Positions 20,969 to 28,980 of a DNA stretch of 64,000 nt are shown piece after piece. This DNA is from Thiomicrorhabdus sediminis (GTDB lineage Bacteria > Pseudomonadota > Gammaproteobacteria > Thiomicrospirales > Thiomicrospiraceae). The first letter of the stretch is position 1, and every line of letters begins with the position of its first letter. The stretch covers positions 1,379,630-1,443,629 of the forward strand of contig NZ_CP040602.1 of NCBI RefSeq assembly GCF_005885815.1. Direction: 5' to 3'. The position numbers and the translations under genes are program-made. The notes beneath the pieces are model-generated. The model was not told the origin of the DNA. It searched no databases and saw only the letters and a program-made list of their open reading frames with translations.

Positions 20969-22579
20969 TTATTTTCCGTGAGCTTTCGCCATGAACTCTT
21001 CTGTGTCACCACGATCACTTGTCATCAAGCTGACAACAACAGTAACCAATACCGCAGCAGGAACAGAATAAAGTGCTGGGTTAACCAGTACGTCTAGTCC
21101 TAGCATTGTTGTTTCACCGAAGAACTTACTGAATGTGAACAGTAGAGATAGAACAAGACCAACAGCCATACCCCAGATAACAGCTTGGCTAGTTAGCTTC
21201 TTCCACCATACAGCAAATACCAGAGCCGGAGCAAAAGTAGAAGCGGCAATACCGAAACACATACCAACAAGCATCGCTACGTTTTCAGACTTCAACCATA
21301 CAGACATCGCGATAGCAACGATTGCCAGGAAGAAAGCACCCATTTTAGCGAACTTAAGTTCTTGCTCATCAGTTGAATCAGGGTTGATAACACCTTTATA
21401 TAGGTCGTGCGCCAACGAAGATGTCGCAGAAATCAATAGACCTGCAGAAGTGGAAAGCATCGCTGCCATCGCACCGGCTGCAATCACACCCATCAGGATC
21501 TGACCACCCAACATGTCACCCAACATAGGCATTGTCATGTTTTTCGCTTTACCAACTTCACCCGCAGCAATCATTTTTAGTAGCTCAGGGTATAGCGCAT
21601 ACATAGCGATCAGACCTACGAAGAAGATAGCTGCATAAAAGATCGCTAGACCCCAGATAGTGATTTCAGCTGATTTACGAGCTTCAGTCGCATTAGATAC
21701 GGTATAGAACTTGATCAGGATGTGAGGAAGACCCAACACACCCAAGAACAATGCAAGCACCAGAGACGCTTGGTTAGCGAAGTCACGCAGACCGACACCC
21801 GGAGTTACCGCAGAAGCCGCTTCTGGCATCAATGCACGAACTGCATCTACCGCTGCACCGGGATCAGACGCTGCCGCCGCTGCCGCTACTGCTGCTGGGT
21901 TAGCTGCTGCCAATTTAGCTGGAACCATGTGCTCAGACGCTTCGATAACACCCGCTGGGTTACCACCGAATAGGTGAATAATACCGAATATCAATAAGAA
22001 CAGCATCGCACCGAAAAGGATCGCGCCCTGAATCGCTTGGTTATAAGAAGTCCCTTTCATACCACCAACGATTACGAATAGCGCCATCAAAGAACCTGTT
22101 ACCAATACAGTCGGCAGGTAATCCCATCCAAGTAGTAGACCAAACAGGTGACCGGCACCAACGATCTGAGGAACAAGATACATTACACAAAGTACTAATG
22201 TTGAAAGCATGGCAACAGTACGGATTTGCTTGGCGTTATTACCGAAACGCGCATTCAGTACATCTGCAACGGTAAATTTACCAACGTTTTTCAACGGGCT
22301 GGAGATCGCAATCAAAACCACAATCCAAGCCGCGAAGAAACCGATAGCAAGCCACCAGCCATCTACACCAGACAACGCAACCGCACCGGCCACACCCAAG
22401 AAACTTGCCGCAGAAGCATAGTCACCCAGCATAGCTAGACCGTTAACTTTTGGCGAAAGTCCGCCCCCAGCAACATAATAGTTAGCTGTTGAAGCCGTAG
22501 AACGACGGTGATAAAAACTGATGTAGACAGATAGTAAAATACCCAGACCTACAATGGTCAATGCAACCAAATTTTCCAT
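20969..22579 (-). CDS. actP: Sodium:solute symporter, probable acetate permease (ActP-like)
   Basis: 536 aa inner-membrane protein of the SSS family with about 13 hydrophobic segments. Family features are the NYYVAGGGLSPKVNGLAMLGDYASAASFLG region near the N-terminus and GMKGTSYNQAIQGAIL. A small insert rich in A and P (about 220-260) lies in a loop. The assignment to acetate rests on context: a DUF485-like partner is coupled to its start (TAATG) and acsA lies upstream, matching acs-yjcH-actP in E. coli. Another monocarboxylate is possible. Confidence 0.85.
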   Translation of the reverse strand: MENLVALTIVGLGILLSVYISFYHRRSTASTANYYVAGGGLSPKVNGLAMLGDYASAASFLGVAGAVALSGVDGWWLAIGFFAAWIVVLIAISSPLKNVGKFTVADVLNARFGNNAKQIRTVAMLSTLVLCVMYLVPQIVGAGHLFGLLLGWDYLPTVLVTGSLMALFVIVGGMKGTSYNQAIQGAILFGAMLFLLIFGIIHLFGGNPAGVIEASEHMVPAKLAAANPAAVAAAAAASDPGAAVDAVRALMPEAASAVTPGVGLRDFANQASLVLALFLGVLGLPHILIKFYTVSNATEARKSAEITIWGLAIFYAAIFFVGLIAMYALYPELLKMIAAGEVGKAKNMTMPMLGDMLGGQILMGVIAAGAMAAMLSTSAGLLISATSSLAHDLYKGVINPDSTDEQELKFAKMGAFFLAIVAIAMSVWLKSENVAMLVGMCFGIAASTFAPALVFAVWWKKLTSQAVIWGMAVGLVLSLLFTFSKFFGETTMLGLDVLVNPALYSVPAAVLVTVVVSLMTSDRGDTEEFMAKAHGK

Positions 22580-22797
22580 TAGTTAGACTCCTCTTCATCC
22601 ATCTTTTTCAGATAAAGACGGGTAATGATGACACCTGTGACAATCACCACCAGGCCTCCCCAGATTGCTAGTGGAAGACCAGCAACATCAGCCGCTGCAA
22701 CATCTTTGAAGCTAGCACTTACCATCAGCGCAACCCCAAAGTACAGGACTGTGTAAATAGCCAATAAAATGGCTCCATACTTCACTTTACTTTGCAT
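22579..22797 (-). CDS. DUF485-like small membrane subunit
   Basis: 72 aa with two hydrophobic helices (about 6-25 and 40-60) and a charged C-terminus (RLYLKKMDEEE). The ATG at 22797 has a strong AGGAGC site and is preferred over an in-frame start 17 codons upstream. Such small proteins (YjcH in E. coli) sit directly before actP-type symporters and probably assist or stabilise them. The stop overlaps the symporter start as TAATG. Confidence 0.8.
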   Translation of the reverse strand: MQSKVKYGAILLAIYTVLYFGVALMVSASFKDVAAADVAGLPLAIWGGLVVIVTGVIITRLYLKKMDEEESN

Positions 22798-23087
22798 AAA
22801 GCTCCTCTCCTCGTAAACAATTGTTTTTATAGTGATTAAGTCCATCAATCAGCCTTCAGGGCATTACCCCAAAAACCAATGGACGCACTTAAAGACCATA
22901 CAATTATGGCTTTTAAAAATACGTAGTTAAAATAAGTATTTTTAATCTATAGATATATCCGGCATCGGAAAATTTACGTAATCCACCAATTTAGGATATA
23001 ACAGCTCAAACCCGCCTGTATGCACAGGCAGATTCTTGCATTCTTTTGACAGCTAAAGACGTTACTCTCAAGCTATTAGGAAATCTC
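22798..23087. other. Spacer between acsA and the symporter genes
   Basis: 290 bases without a gene. On the minus strand a GCCTGTGCATACAGGC hairpin (about 23012-23036) follows acsA but has no T-run, so it is not a clear terminator. The AT-rich half near 22920 may contain a promoter for the small subunit and symporter. No other feature was recognised. Confidence 0.35.
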
Positions 23088-25034
23088 CTACTTTTGAAAT
23101 TGTTCCAGAATGGATGGATCTTCTAAAGTAGAAGTGTCTTGCGTGATCTCTTCGCCTTTGGCGATAGTTCTCAGCAGACGTCGCATGATTTTACCGGAGC
23201 GCGTTTTCGGCAAGTTGGTACCGAAACGGATATCATCCGGTTTAGCAATCGGACCAATCTCTTTGGCAACCCAATTGCGTAGTTCTTGAATCAGTGCATC
23301 ACGTTCAGCGCCTTTTGGGATATCGACATTCAATACCACAAAGGCTGCAACCGCTTCACCTTTCACATCGTGAGGTCGACCCACTACCGCCGCTTCCGCG
23401 ACCTTTTCATGGGCAACAAGTGCCGACTCGATTTCCATGGTTCCCAGACGGTGACCGGAGACGTTCAATACGTCATCGACACGACCTAGAATCCAGAAAT
23501 AACCGTCCTCATCCTGGTAAGCGCTATCGCCAACCACATAATAAGGCACGTTTTCCAACGGGAAATAAGTCGATTTATAACGTTCAGGCTGACCCCAAAC
23601 GTTACGAATCATTGATGGCCATGGTTTTTTGATAACCAATAGACCACCTTCACCACGGCCCAGCTCATTGCCCTCTTCATCAAGAATAGCGGCATCGATA
23701 CCTGGTAATGGCTGCGTACATGAACCTGGTTTTAACGGTGTGACCGGGAAAGGGGCAATCATATGAGCACCGGTTTCCGTCTGCCACCAAGTATCGATAA
23801 TCGGACATTCACCGCGTCCGATAACATCGTGATACCACATCCAGGCTTCAGGGTTGATTGGCTCCCCTACCGTACCAAGCAAGCGCAATTTAGACAGGTC
23901 ATACTTGTTCGGCAGATCGGCACCGAATTTCATCAAAGCACGAATCGCAGTTGGCGCTGTATAGAAAACCGTCACATTATGGTCTTCACAGACTTGCCAG
24001 AAACGGCCTGCATCAGGATAGGTCGGCACACCTTCGAAAATCACAGTTGTCGCCCCCACAGACAGAGGACCATAGGCAACATAGGAGTGACCGGTAATCC
24101 AGCCCACATCGGCGGTACACCAGAAAACGTCATCGTCTTTCAGGTCAAACATCCATTCATTGGTCAAATGGGCATTTAATAAATAACCACCGGAACTGTG
24201 CTGAACACCTTTTGGTTTACCGGTAGAACCGGATGTATAAAGTAGGAACAATGGATGTTCGGCATTGACTGGAACCGGATCATGGTAGTTGCTCATACCG
24301 GCTTCGGCTTCCATCCAATCCATATCACGGCCTTCTTGCATCGGCACATCCAGATCGGTACGGCGATAAACGATCACCTTCTTAACATGGTCACAGCCTT
24401 TTTCCAAAGCTTCATCAACCGCGTCCTTCAAAGGAATTGTCTTACCACCACGCAAACTGGCGTTAGCGGTAATCACCATTTTGGCACCGGCATCTTCAAT
24501 ACGGTCACGCAAGGCTTCAGCGGAAAAACCACCGAACACCACCGAATGGATCGCACCGATACGCGCACAAGCCTGCATAGCGAATACGGCTTGCGGGATC
24601 ATCGGCATATAGATGACAACGCGATCACCTTTTTCAACGCCCTGCGCTGTCAAAGTGTTGGCAAAACGGCAGACCTGATCATGCAGTTCTTTATAGGTAT
24701 AGGTTTCCACGCCGCCCTGATCACCTTCGAAGATAATCGCGTTCTTGTCGCTCTTGGTAGCCAAGTGGCGATCGATACAGTTATAGGAGACGTTCAGTTC
24801 ACCGTCAGTGAACCATTTGAAAAAAGGAGCTTCGGATTCATCCAATCCGACTGTGAAAGGTTTTGTCCAAGACAGTTTTTCTTTAGCTAAATCCGACCAA
24901 AAACCAACATTATCCTGTTCAGCTTTGGCCCTCATTGCCGCTAAGGTGTCTTCATCTATCGCGACCGTCTGTTTGACTTTCTCATTTGGCTGAAAAAGAC
25001 GAGTTTCGGTTAAGATCGATTCAATATTAGACAT
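23088..25034 (-). CDS. acsA: Acetyl-CoA synthetase, AMP-forming
   Basis: 648 aa, the usual length. Activates acetate to acetyl-CoA via acetyl-AMP. The adenylate-forming core motif [13 protein letters not shown] is present, followed by [10 protein letters not shown] and the C-terminal [13 protein letters not shown] with catalytic K615, which is the residue controlled by reversible acetylation in this family. The ATG at 25034 follows a GGAG ribosome site held in a short inverted repeat. With the downstream symporter it forms an acetate uptake and activation cluster. Confidence 0.97.
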   Translation of the reverse strand: MSNIESILTETRLFQPNEKVKQTVAIDEDTLAAMRAKAEQDNVGFWSDLAKEKLSWTKPFTVGLDESEAPFFKWFTDGELNVSYNCIDRHLATKSDKNAIIFEGDQGGVETYTYKELHDQVCRFANTLTAQGVEKGDRVVIYMPMIPQAVFAMQACARIGAIHSVVFGGFSAEALRDRIEDAGAKMVITANASLRGGKTIPLKDAVDEALEKGCDHVKKVIVYRRTDLDVPMQEGRDMDWMEAEAGMSNYHDPVPVNAEHPLFLLYTSGSTGKPKGVQHSSGGYLLNAHLTNEWMFDLKDDDVFWCTADVGWITGHSYVAYGPLSVGATTVIFEGVPTYPDAGRFWQVCEDHNVTVFYTAPTAIRALMKFGADLPNKYDLSKLRLLGTVGEPINPEAWMWYHDVIGRGECPIIDTWWQTETGAHMIAPFPVTPLKPGSCTQPLPGIDAAILDEEGNELGRGEGGLLVIKKPWPSMIRNVWGQPERYKSTYFPLENVPYYVVGDSAYQDEDGYFWILGRVDDVLNVSGHRLGTMEIESALVAHEKVAEAAVVGRPHDVKGEAVAAFVVLNVDIPKGAERDALIQELRNWVAKEIGPIAKPDDIRFGTNLPKTRSGKIMRRLLRTIAKGEEITQDTSTLEDPSILEQFQK

Positions 25035-25036
25035 GG

Positions 25037-25069
25037 GGTCTCCTGCAATAATTATTCTTATATGAGACC
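25037..25069 (-). promoter_or_regulatory. acsA leader hairpin covering the ribosome site
   Basis: On the transcript GGTCTC (25069-25064) pairs with GAGACC (25042-25037); the right arm contains part of the AGGAG ribosome site and ends 2 bases before the ATG. The loop is 21 bases and AT-rich, so the stem is weak. It could dampen translation or respond to a factor. Seen as sequence symmetry only. Confidence 0.4.
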
Positions 25070-25582
25070 AGCAAGAAATATCGAAAGAGGAGATTGGTAG
25101 CAGTCTAAGTTACACCACCGAATACCCTATTATAACCACTCGACTATTCTGTTAGCGCCGAGCGTTATATCCTTCAACGTCTCAGTGCTAAGTCTCCTAA
25201 TTATATTTAGGATACTCGGACCAGCTACTTAGGACTTGGAGAATCACTTCAAATTGTAATGCGTGATTAATTGGCTTTTTCGCCAAAAATTTAACTTCAC
25301 GCGAAATTAGTGCAAAGTTTACCATCGAAAATTTAAATTGAAAGAGCAAGCCGCGACTTTCTCCCTGTTAATTCAAGGCTTTTCAACAAAAATAATTTAT
25401 CCGCTAAGAAAACTTTTTAAGTCCAACCGCCAAACTTTTTGTTGATTAGCCTTTATCTCGACCATAAGTAAGTTATCATTTATTGCATTAACCCCATGAT
25501 TCAACTAGCTTTAAACAATCTTTAAACGACTAAAACACTGCACTTCCAATTAATTATCAGTAAAAAGAGTTCAGGATTTTTT
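25070..25582. other. Long structured acsA/thpR intergenic region
   Basis: More than 500 bases without a gene between divergent acsA and thpR. The part near acsA (about 25150-25240) has several overlapping inverted repeats: CCGAG/CTCGG with TATCC/GGATA inside, TCCTAA/TTAGGA, and CTAAGT/ACTTAG. They cannot all form at once, which suggests alternative RNA folds or protein-binding sites. The part near thpR is AT-rich and presumably promoter. No known riboswitch could be recognised by eye. Confidence 0.4.
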
Positions 25583-26155
25583 ATGCGTTGCTTTATTGCC
25601 CTACCCATTGACCCTAACACCCGTGGCACTTTGCATAATTGCTCCCTGCGACTGCAAACCCAACCCTGGGCACACCATATCAAATGGTTCAACGCCGACA
25701 ACTATCATCTGACTTTACAGTTTATCGGTAGCAAGGTTACGGCTGATAAAGTCGACCAAATCACGCAAGCAATGGATAACTGGCTAGAGAACATTCCCGC
25801 CTTTGAGATTCGCATTAAGCGCATCGAGCTGTTTCCCGATAACAGCGCCCCGCATACCATTACTGCAACAATTGAAAACAATCCCCGCTTGAACCGGCTC
25901 GCCAAATTAATCGCAGACAAACTCTCCACCATCGGTTTACAACCAAGCCAAAAAAGCTTTCGTCCGCATATTAGTCTGGGACGAATAAACACTAAAGCCG
26001 GTAGCAAAGACTTTTTGATTCCGCCAGCGCTTAATCAAGTAAGCCAATTTGATTTAGCCTTAAGAGTCGATACAATCACCCTCTATCGAAGTGAGCTGAC
26101 GCAAACAGCGCCAATTTACACCGAACTGAAAAGCATTTATTTAAACAACCATTAA
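25583..26155 (+). CDS. thpR: RNA 2',3'-cyclic phosphodiesterase (2'-5' RNA ligase family)
   Basis: 190 aa, 2H phosphoesterase superfamily. The two catalytic HxTx-type motifs are HLTL (42-45) and HISL (129-132). These enzymes open 2',3'-cyclic phosphate ends of RNA and can join some tRNA halves in vitro. The N-terminal RCFIALPI and the RPHISLGR context are typical of the bacterial family. The ATG at 25583 follows AGGAT. A nitroreductase gene follows by 26 bases, probably in the same transcript. Confidence 0.9.
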   Translation: MRCFIALPIDPNTRGTLHNCSLRLQTQPWAHHIKWFNADNYHLTLQFIGSKVTADKVDQITQAMDNWLENIPAFEIRIKRIELFPDNSAPHTITATIENNPRLNRLAKLIADKLSTIGLQPSQKSFRPHISLGRINTKAGSKDFLIPPALNQVSQFDLALRVDTITLYRSELTQTAPIYTELKSIYLNNH

Positions 26156-26181
26156 TCAACAAAATCATTAGGCCTATATCC

Positions 26182-26847
26182 ATGAATGTTAGCCAAGCCA
26201 TCAAACAACGTCACTCCTGTCGCGCCTTTACCGAACAAAGCGTTGCTATTGATACCATTAAAACGATTATCGATACCGCCAAATACGCGCCATCCGGTGT
26301 TAATACTCAGCCTTGGCAGGTAGCGGTGTTAAGCGGTGAGAGCAAACAAAAGCTGTCCGAAAAAATGGTCGAGGCGTTTCGCAATAAACAAACCGAGAGC
26401 ATGGATTATCACTATTACCCGCAAACCTGGACCGAGCTCTACAAAAAACGTCGTGTCGCCACCGGTATCAAACTTTATGAAGCCTTGAATATTCAACGAG
26501 AAGATAAAGCGCGTAGATTGACGCAATGGGAAGCCAACTATCGCGCTTTCGATGCCCCGGTGATGTTATTGTTCTTTATCGACAAATCACTCGAGACCGG
26601 CTCTTATCTGGATTACGGTATGTTTTTACAGAACATTATGCTACTCGCCGAAGAACAAGGCCTAGCGACTTGCCCACAAGGTGCTTTAGGAGAGTTTCCA
26701 AGCATTGTCAAAGCGCACTTGGAGATTGCCGAGAACTGGAATCTTTTAGGCGGCATGGCATTGGGTTATGAAGATAAAGAACATCCGGTCAACTCTTATC
26801 GAACCGATCGTGTCGAATTGGAAGAGTTTTGTCAGTTCTTCGAATAA
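26182..26847 (+). CDS. Nitroreductase family flavoprotein
   Basis: 221 aa FMN-dependent, NAD(P)H-using oxidoreductase. The start RHSCRAFTEQSV and APSGVNTQPWQV form the FMN phosphate and ring-binding segments; GLATCPQGALGEFP and the ALGYEDKEHPVNSYRTDR tail are typical of the NfnB/FRP-like fold, which works as a dimer. The substrate is unknown: nitroaromatics and quinones are common activities in vitro. Second gene of a probable thpR operon. Confidence 0.9.
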   Translation: MNVSQAIKQRHSCRAFTEQSVAIDTIKTIIDTAKYAPSGVNTQPWQVAVLSGESKQKLSEKMVEAFRNKQTESMDYHYYPQTWTELYKKRRVATGIKLYEALNIQREDKARRLTQWEANYRAFDAPVMLLFFIDKSLETGSYLDYGMFLQNIMLLAEEQGLATCPQGALGEFPSIVKAHLEIAENWNLLGGMALGYEDKEHPVNSYRTDRVELEEFCQFFE

Positions 26848-27024
26848 AAAGTAAACCTCTTAAACTTCTCTTTTTATTTTTTAAGGAAAAACAATCGCCT
26901 CACACAGTTTGAATTTATTCGAGAAATTTGATGAAATCGAGGTTAGCAGCCTGTTTTTTTATATCAAAAAAACGATTTATCTGCATCAGCGTAAATTCCA
27001 TTTAAATAAACTGGGAGTTTAAAG

Positions 27025-27504
27025 ATGAGCAAAAAATCAACCCTTAGCAACCTTCAAAAAGCTTTATCAATGGAGTTAACTGCAGCACACCAATATCAGT
27101 TACACGCCAGCGTTTTATCTGATTGGGGAATTGATATCCTCTCTGAACAGATGCGTAAAGAGATGAGCGAAGAGCTCGGACATTCAGACGCATTTATGGA
27201 ACGCATCATGTTCTTGAAAGGCAAACCAGTTCTCAAAATGGCGAATACACCTGTTATGGCGGAATCTCTGGTTCAGATGTTCAAGACCGATTTAGCGGAT
27301 GAAAAAGAAGCGATTAAGTTTTACACCAAAGCCGCACAGCAAGCTGCCGAAGAAGGAGATATCGGAACAAGAACCCTGTTTGAAAAGATCGTCATGGATG
27401 AAGAAGGTCACATGAGCTGGTTAGAACTACAGCTAGACCTAATCAAACGCATGGGTGAGCCGGCCTATATAGCTAAACATATGTCGGCTATAAACAACCA
27501 TTAG
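27025..27504 (+). CDS. Bacterioferritin-like protein without the haem methionine
   Basis: 159 aa four-helix ferritin. Di-iron ligands are visible: E17 in MELTAAHQY, E50 and H53 in SEELGHSD, E93 in DLADEKEA, and E126/H129 in DEEGHMSW. The protein aligns with Bfr over its whole length, including ERIMFLKGKP, but where E. coli Bfr has Met52 for haem binding this one has leucine (EELGH in place of DEMKH). It may therefore store iron without haem or pair with a haem-binding partner subunit. A GGGAG ribosome site precedes the ATG at 27025. It stands alone. Confidence 0.88.
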   Translation: MSKKSTLSNLQKALSMELTAAHQYQLHASVLSDWGIDILSEQMRKEMSEELGHSDAFMERIMFLKGKPVLKMANTPVMAESLVQMFKTDLADEKEAIKFYTKAAQQAAEEGDIGTRTLFEKIVMDEEGHMSWLELQLDLIKRMGEPAYIAKHMSAINNH

Positions 27505-27510
27505 ACATAG

Positions 27511-27694
27511 TTGTGAAGCCCTTTAAAACTTAGACACAACCACTAAGTTAATCTAACGGGCTTCTCCTTACCTTTTCTCGATTCTTCAGCCGAGTTCGTT
27601 GTTTGGTCACTTTATTTGGGCAAACAAATAAAGTAACGTGAAGCCTATTCGGTTCAGCTAAGACAAAGAAAGAAAATTAAAAAAGACTTCGCAA
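27511..27694. mobile_element. Short fold-back element (copy A-short)
   Basis: 184 bases. The left end TTGTGAAGCCCTTTAAAA (27511) is a near inverted repeat of the right end AAAAAAGACTTCGCAA (27694). Near the right side, GTCACTTTATTTG (27606-27618) and CAAATAAAGTAAC (27625-27637) form a 13-bp hairpin with one mismatch, followed by GTGAAGCC. The left 60 bases match the left end of the copy at 50393. It looks like a deletion derivative of the longer element next door. No coding sequence, and no clear target duplication. Confidence 0.65.
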
Positions 27695-27742
27695 CCAACA
27701 CACCAAATTTAATTGTACTCTTATCCTAATTGTCTAAGTTCG

Positions 27743-28304
27743 TTGCGAGGGCTTTTTAATATTTTTAGAACCTTGATTTTATCTAAAGCCCTCACCTTAC
27801 TTTGTTGCTTGTCCAACAAAGTAAGCAAAAAAAGACACCCTGCTCCATAAATAGGCAGGTTCTAAAACTCATTCACTGAAAATCCTGAACTCGCTTCGCT
27901 CGGACAGCAGGATTTTTAATCGTTCATTTCATTAAGAACTCTGCACTATTTATTCCAAAGGGACGAGGTCGTCAAAGTCATTTTTCTTAGACGGTTAAAA
28001 ACCAACCAATCCAAAACCCATGATGAAATAAATGACGTTGAACCAAAATTGAGTGCGAGGAAACGGGTCCCCTTTTGTAAGCAATCGTCATTTCACTTAA
28101 CGTAGGGCGCGTTTAAGAAATCCTGCTGTTTGAGGCGAACTTGTTCGCCGAGTTCAGGATTTTCAGCGAACAAGTTTAGGGAAATAGACTGTGTCAGCAG
28201 GGTGCCCTTTTTGTGGTTACTATTTTTGGGCATGCAAAAATAGTAACGTGAAGCCTATTGGATAAAAATTAAGGCAACGCAAAAAATTTAAAAAGGCTTC
28301 GCAA
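27743..28304. mobile_element. Long fold-back element (copy A-long)
   Basis: 562 bases with ends TTGCGAGGGCTTTTTAA and TTTAAAAAGGCTTCGCAA. Inside each end is a hairpin: CTTACTTTGTTG/CAACAAAGTAAG (27796-27825) on the left, and a GTTACTATTTTTG/CAAAAATAGTAAC hairpin (about 28216-28247) on the right. A second inverted repeat, GACACCCTGCT (27834-27844) and AGCAGGGTGCC (28197-28207), is nested inside. Deeper in, CCTGAACTCG...CAGCAGG (about 27884-27912) is mirrored by CCTGCTGTTTG...GAGTTCAGG (about 28122-28159). Much of the element is thus one imperfect palindrome. It encodes nothing recognisable and is probably a non-autonomous mobile element or structured RNA. Confidence 0.7.
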
Positions 28305-28312
28305 ATAGCGAC

Positions 28313-28969
28313 TCAAGTTTTATTTACAATAAAACCACCGTCAACTTTAGCATTAATTAACGAAGGCACTGAACCATCTTTTGGTACACATACAACCCAC
28401 ACACCTTTGTATTCAGGAGTTTTAATAAAGGTTGCGTGCAACTCTAATAACTCTCTAGCTTCATTAATCGTGCGCTCAATTTCAGAAACAAGGTTTTGAG
28501 GATTTTTATTATTATCCCACGGATTATCAGCATGAAGGAATTTACCAAGTCTGTCGTAGATTTTTACAAAACGTTTATCAGTTAAATAATCGACTGCTTT
28601 TCTATCATAATGCCAAGTACCATCACCTTTTTGTATAGCTGGAATTAAGGGCAAAGGATAAAAATCAACATTTATACGCTTAAGCGCTTGGAGAATGCTT
28701 GAAGCCTTATAATCTTTTTTATAATCATTCTGTTTTTCAGCATTCGATCTGAAAGCTTGGTATGCATTCTTATTTGGAGCAATCGATGCATAAGCAAGGG
28801 CTTCAAGCGCCTTTCTTAATTGAAGGACACATGAATCAAAATCCATTTCATTATTACTTTTTTTATAAGCATCCAGAAATACCAAAACGGCATCACATCT
28901 TTTAGTTACCTCTTCCATTTGCCCGAGATAAATTTTATGTAGTTTTGATTCTGTATTTATCATAGGCAT
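28313..28969 (-). CDS. Hypothetical protein with HEPN-like Rx5H motif
   Basis: 218 aa, not recognised as a named family. It is mostly helical and more AT-rich than its neighbours. An N-terminal helix LRKALEALAYAS (51-62) and a later RLGKFLH (140-146) fit the R-x(4-6)-H motif of HEPN domains, many of which are ribonucleases in toxin, abortive-infection or CRISPR systems. No antitoxin or nucleotidyltransferase partner lies beside it. It starts 11 bases after the dnaE stop without a good ribosome site (ATG at 28969 or 28963), so it may ride on the dnaE transcript. It ends 9 bases from the fold-back element, which suggests an acquired patch. The domain call is inference from one motif. Confidence 0.55.
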   Translation of the reverse strand: MPMINTESKLHKIYLGQMEEVTKRCDAVLVFLDAYKKSNNEMDFDSCVLQLRKALEALAYASIAPNKNAYQAFRSNAEKQNDYKKDYKASSILQALKRINVDFYPLPLIPAIQKGDGTWHYDRKAVDYLTDKRFVKIYDRLGKFLHADNPWDNNKNPQNLVSEIERTINEARELLELHATFIKTPEYKGVWVVCVPKDGSVPSLINAKVDGGFIVNKT

Positions 28970-28980
28970 CTAACAGATTT

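Noticed and set aside
27511-28304. CRISPR array or attC cassette array
   Set aside because: The repeats are inverted and nested rather than evenly spaced direct repeats, and no cas or integrase gene is near. The hairpins lack the attC core-site pattern.
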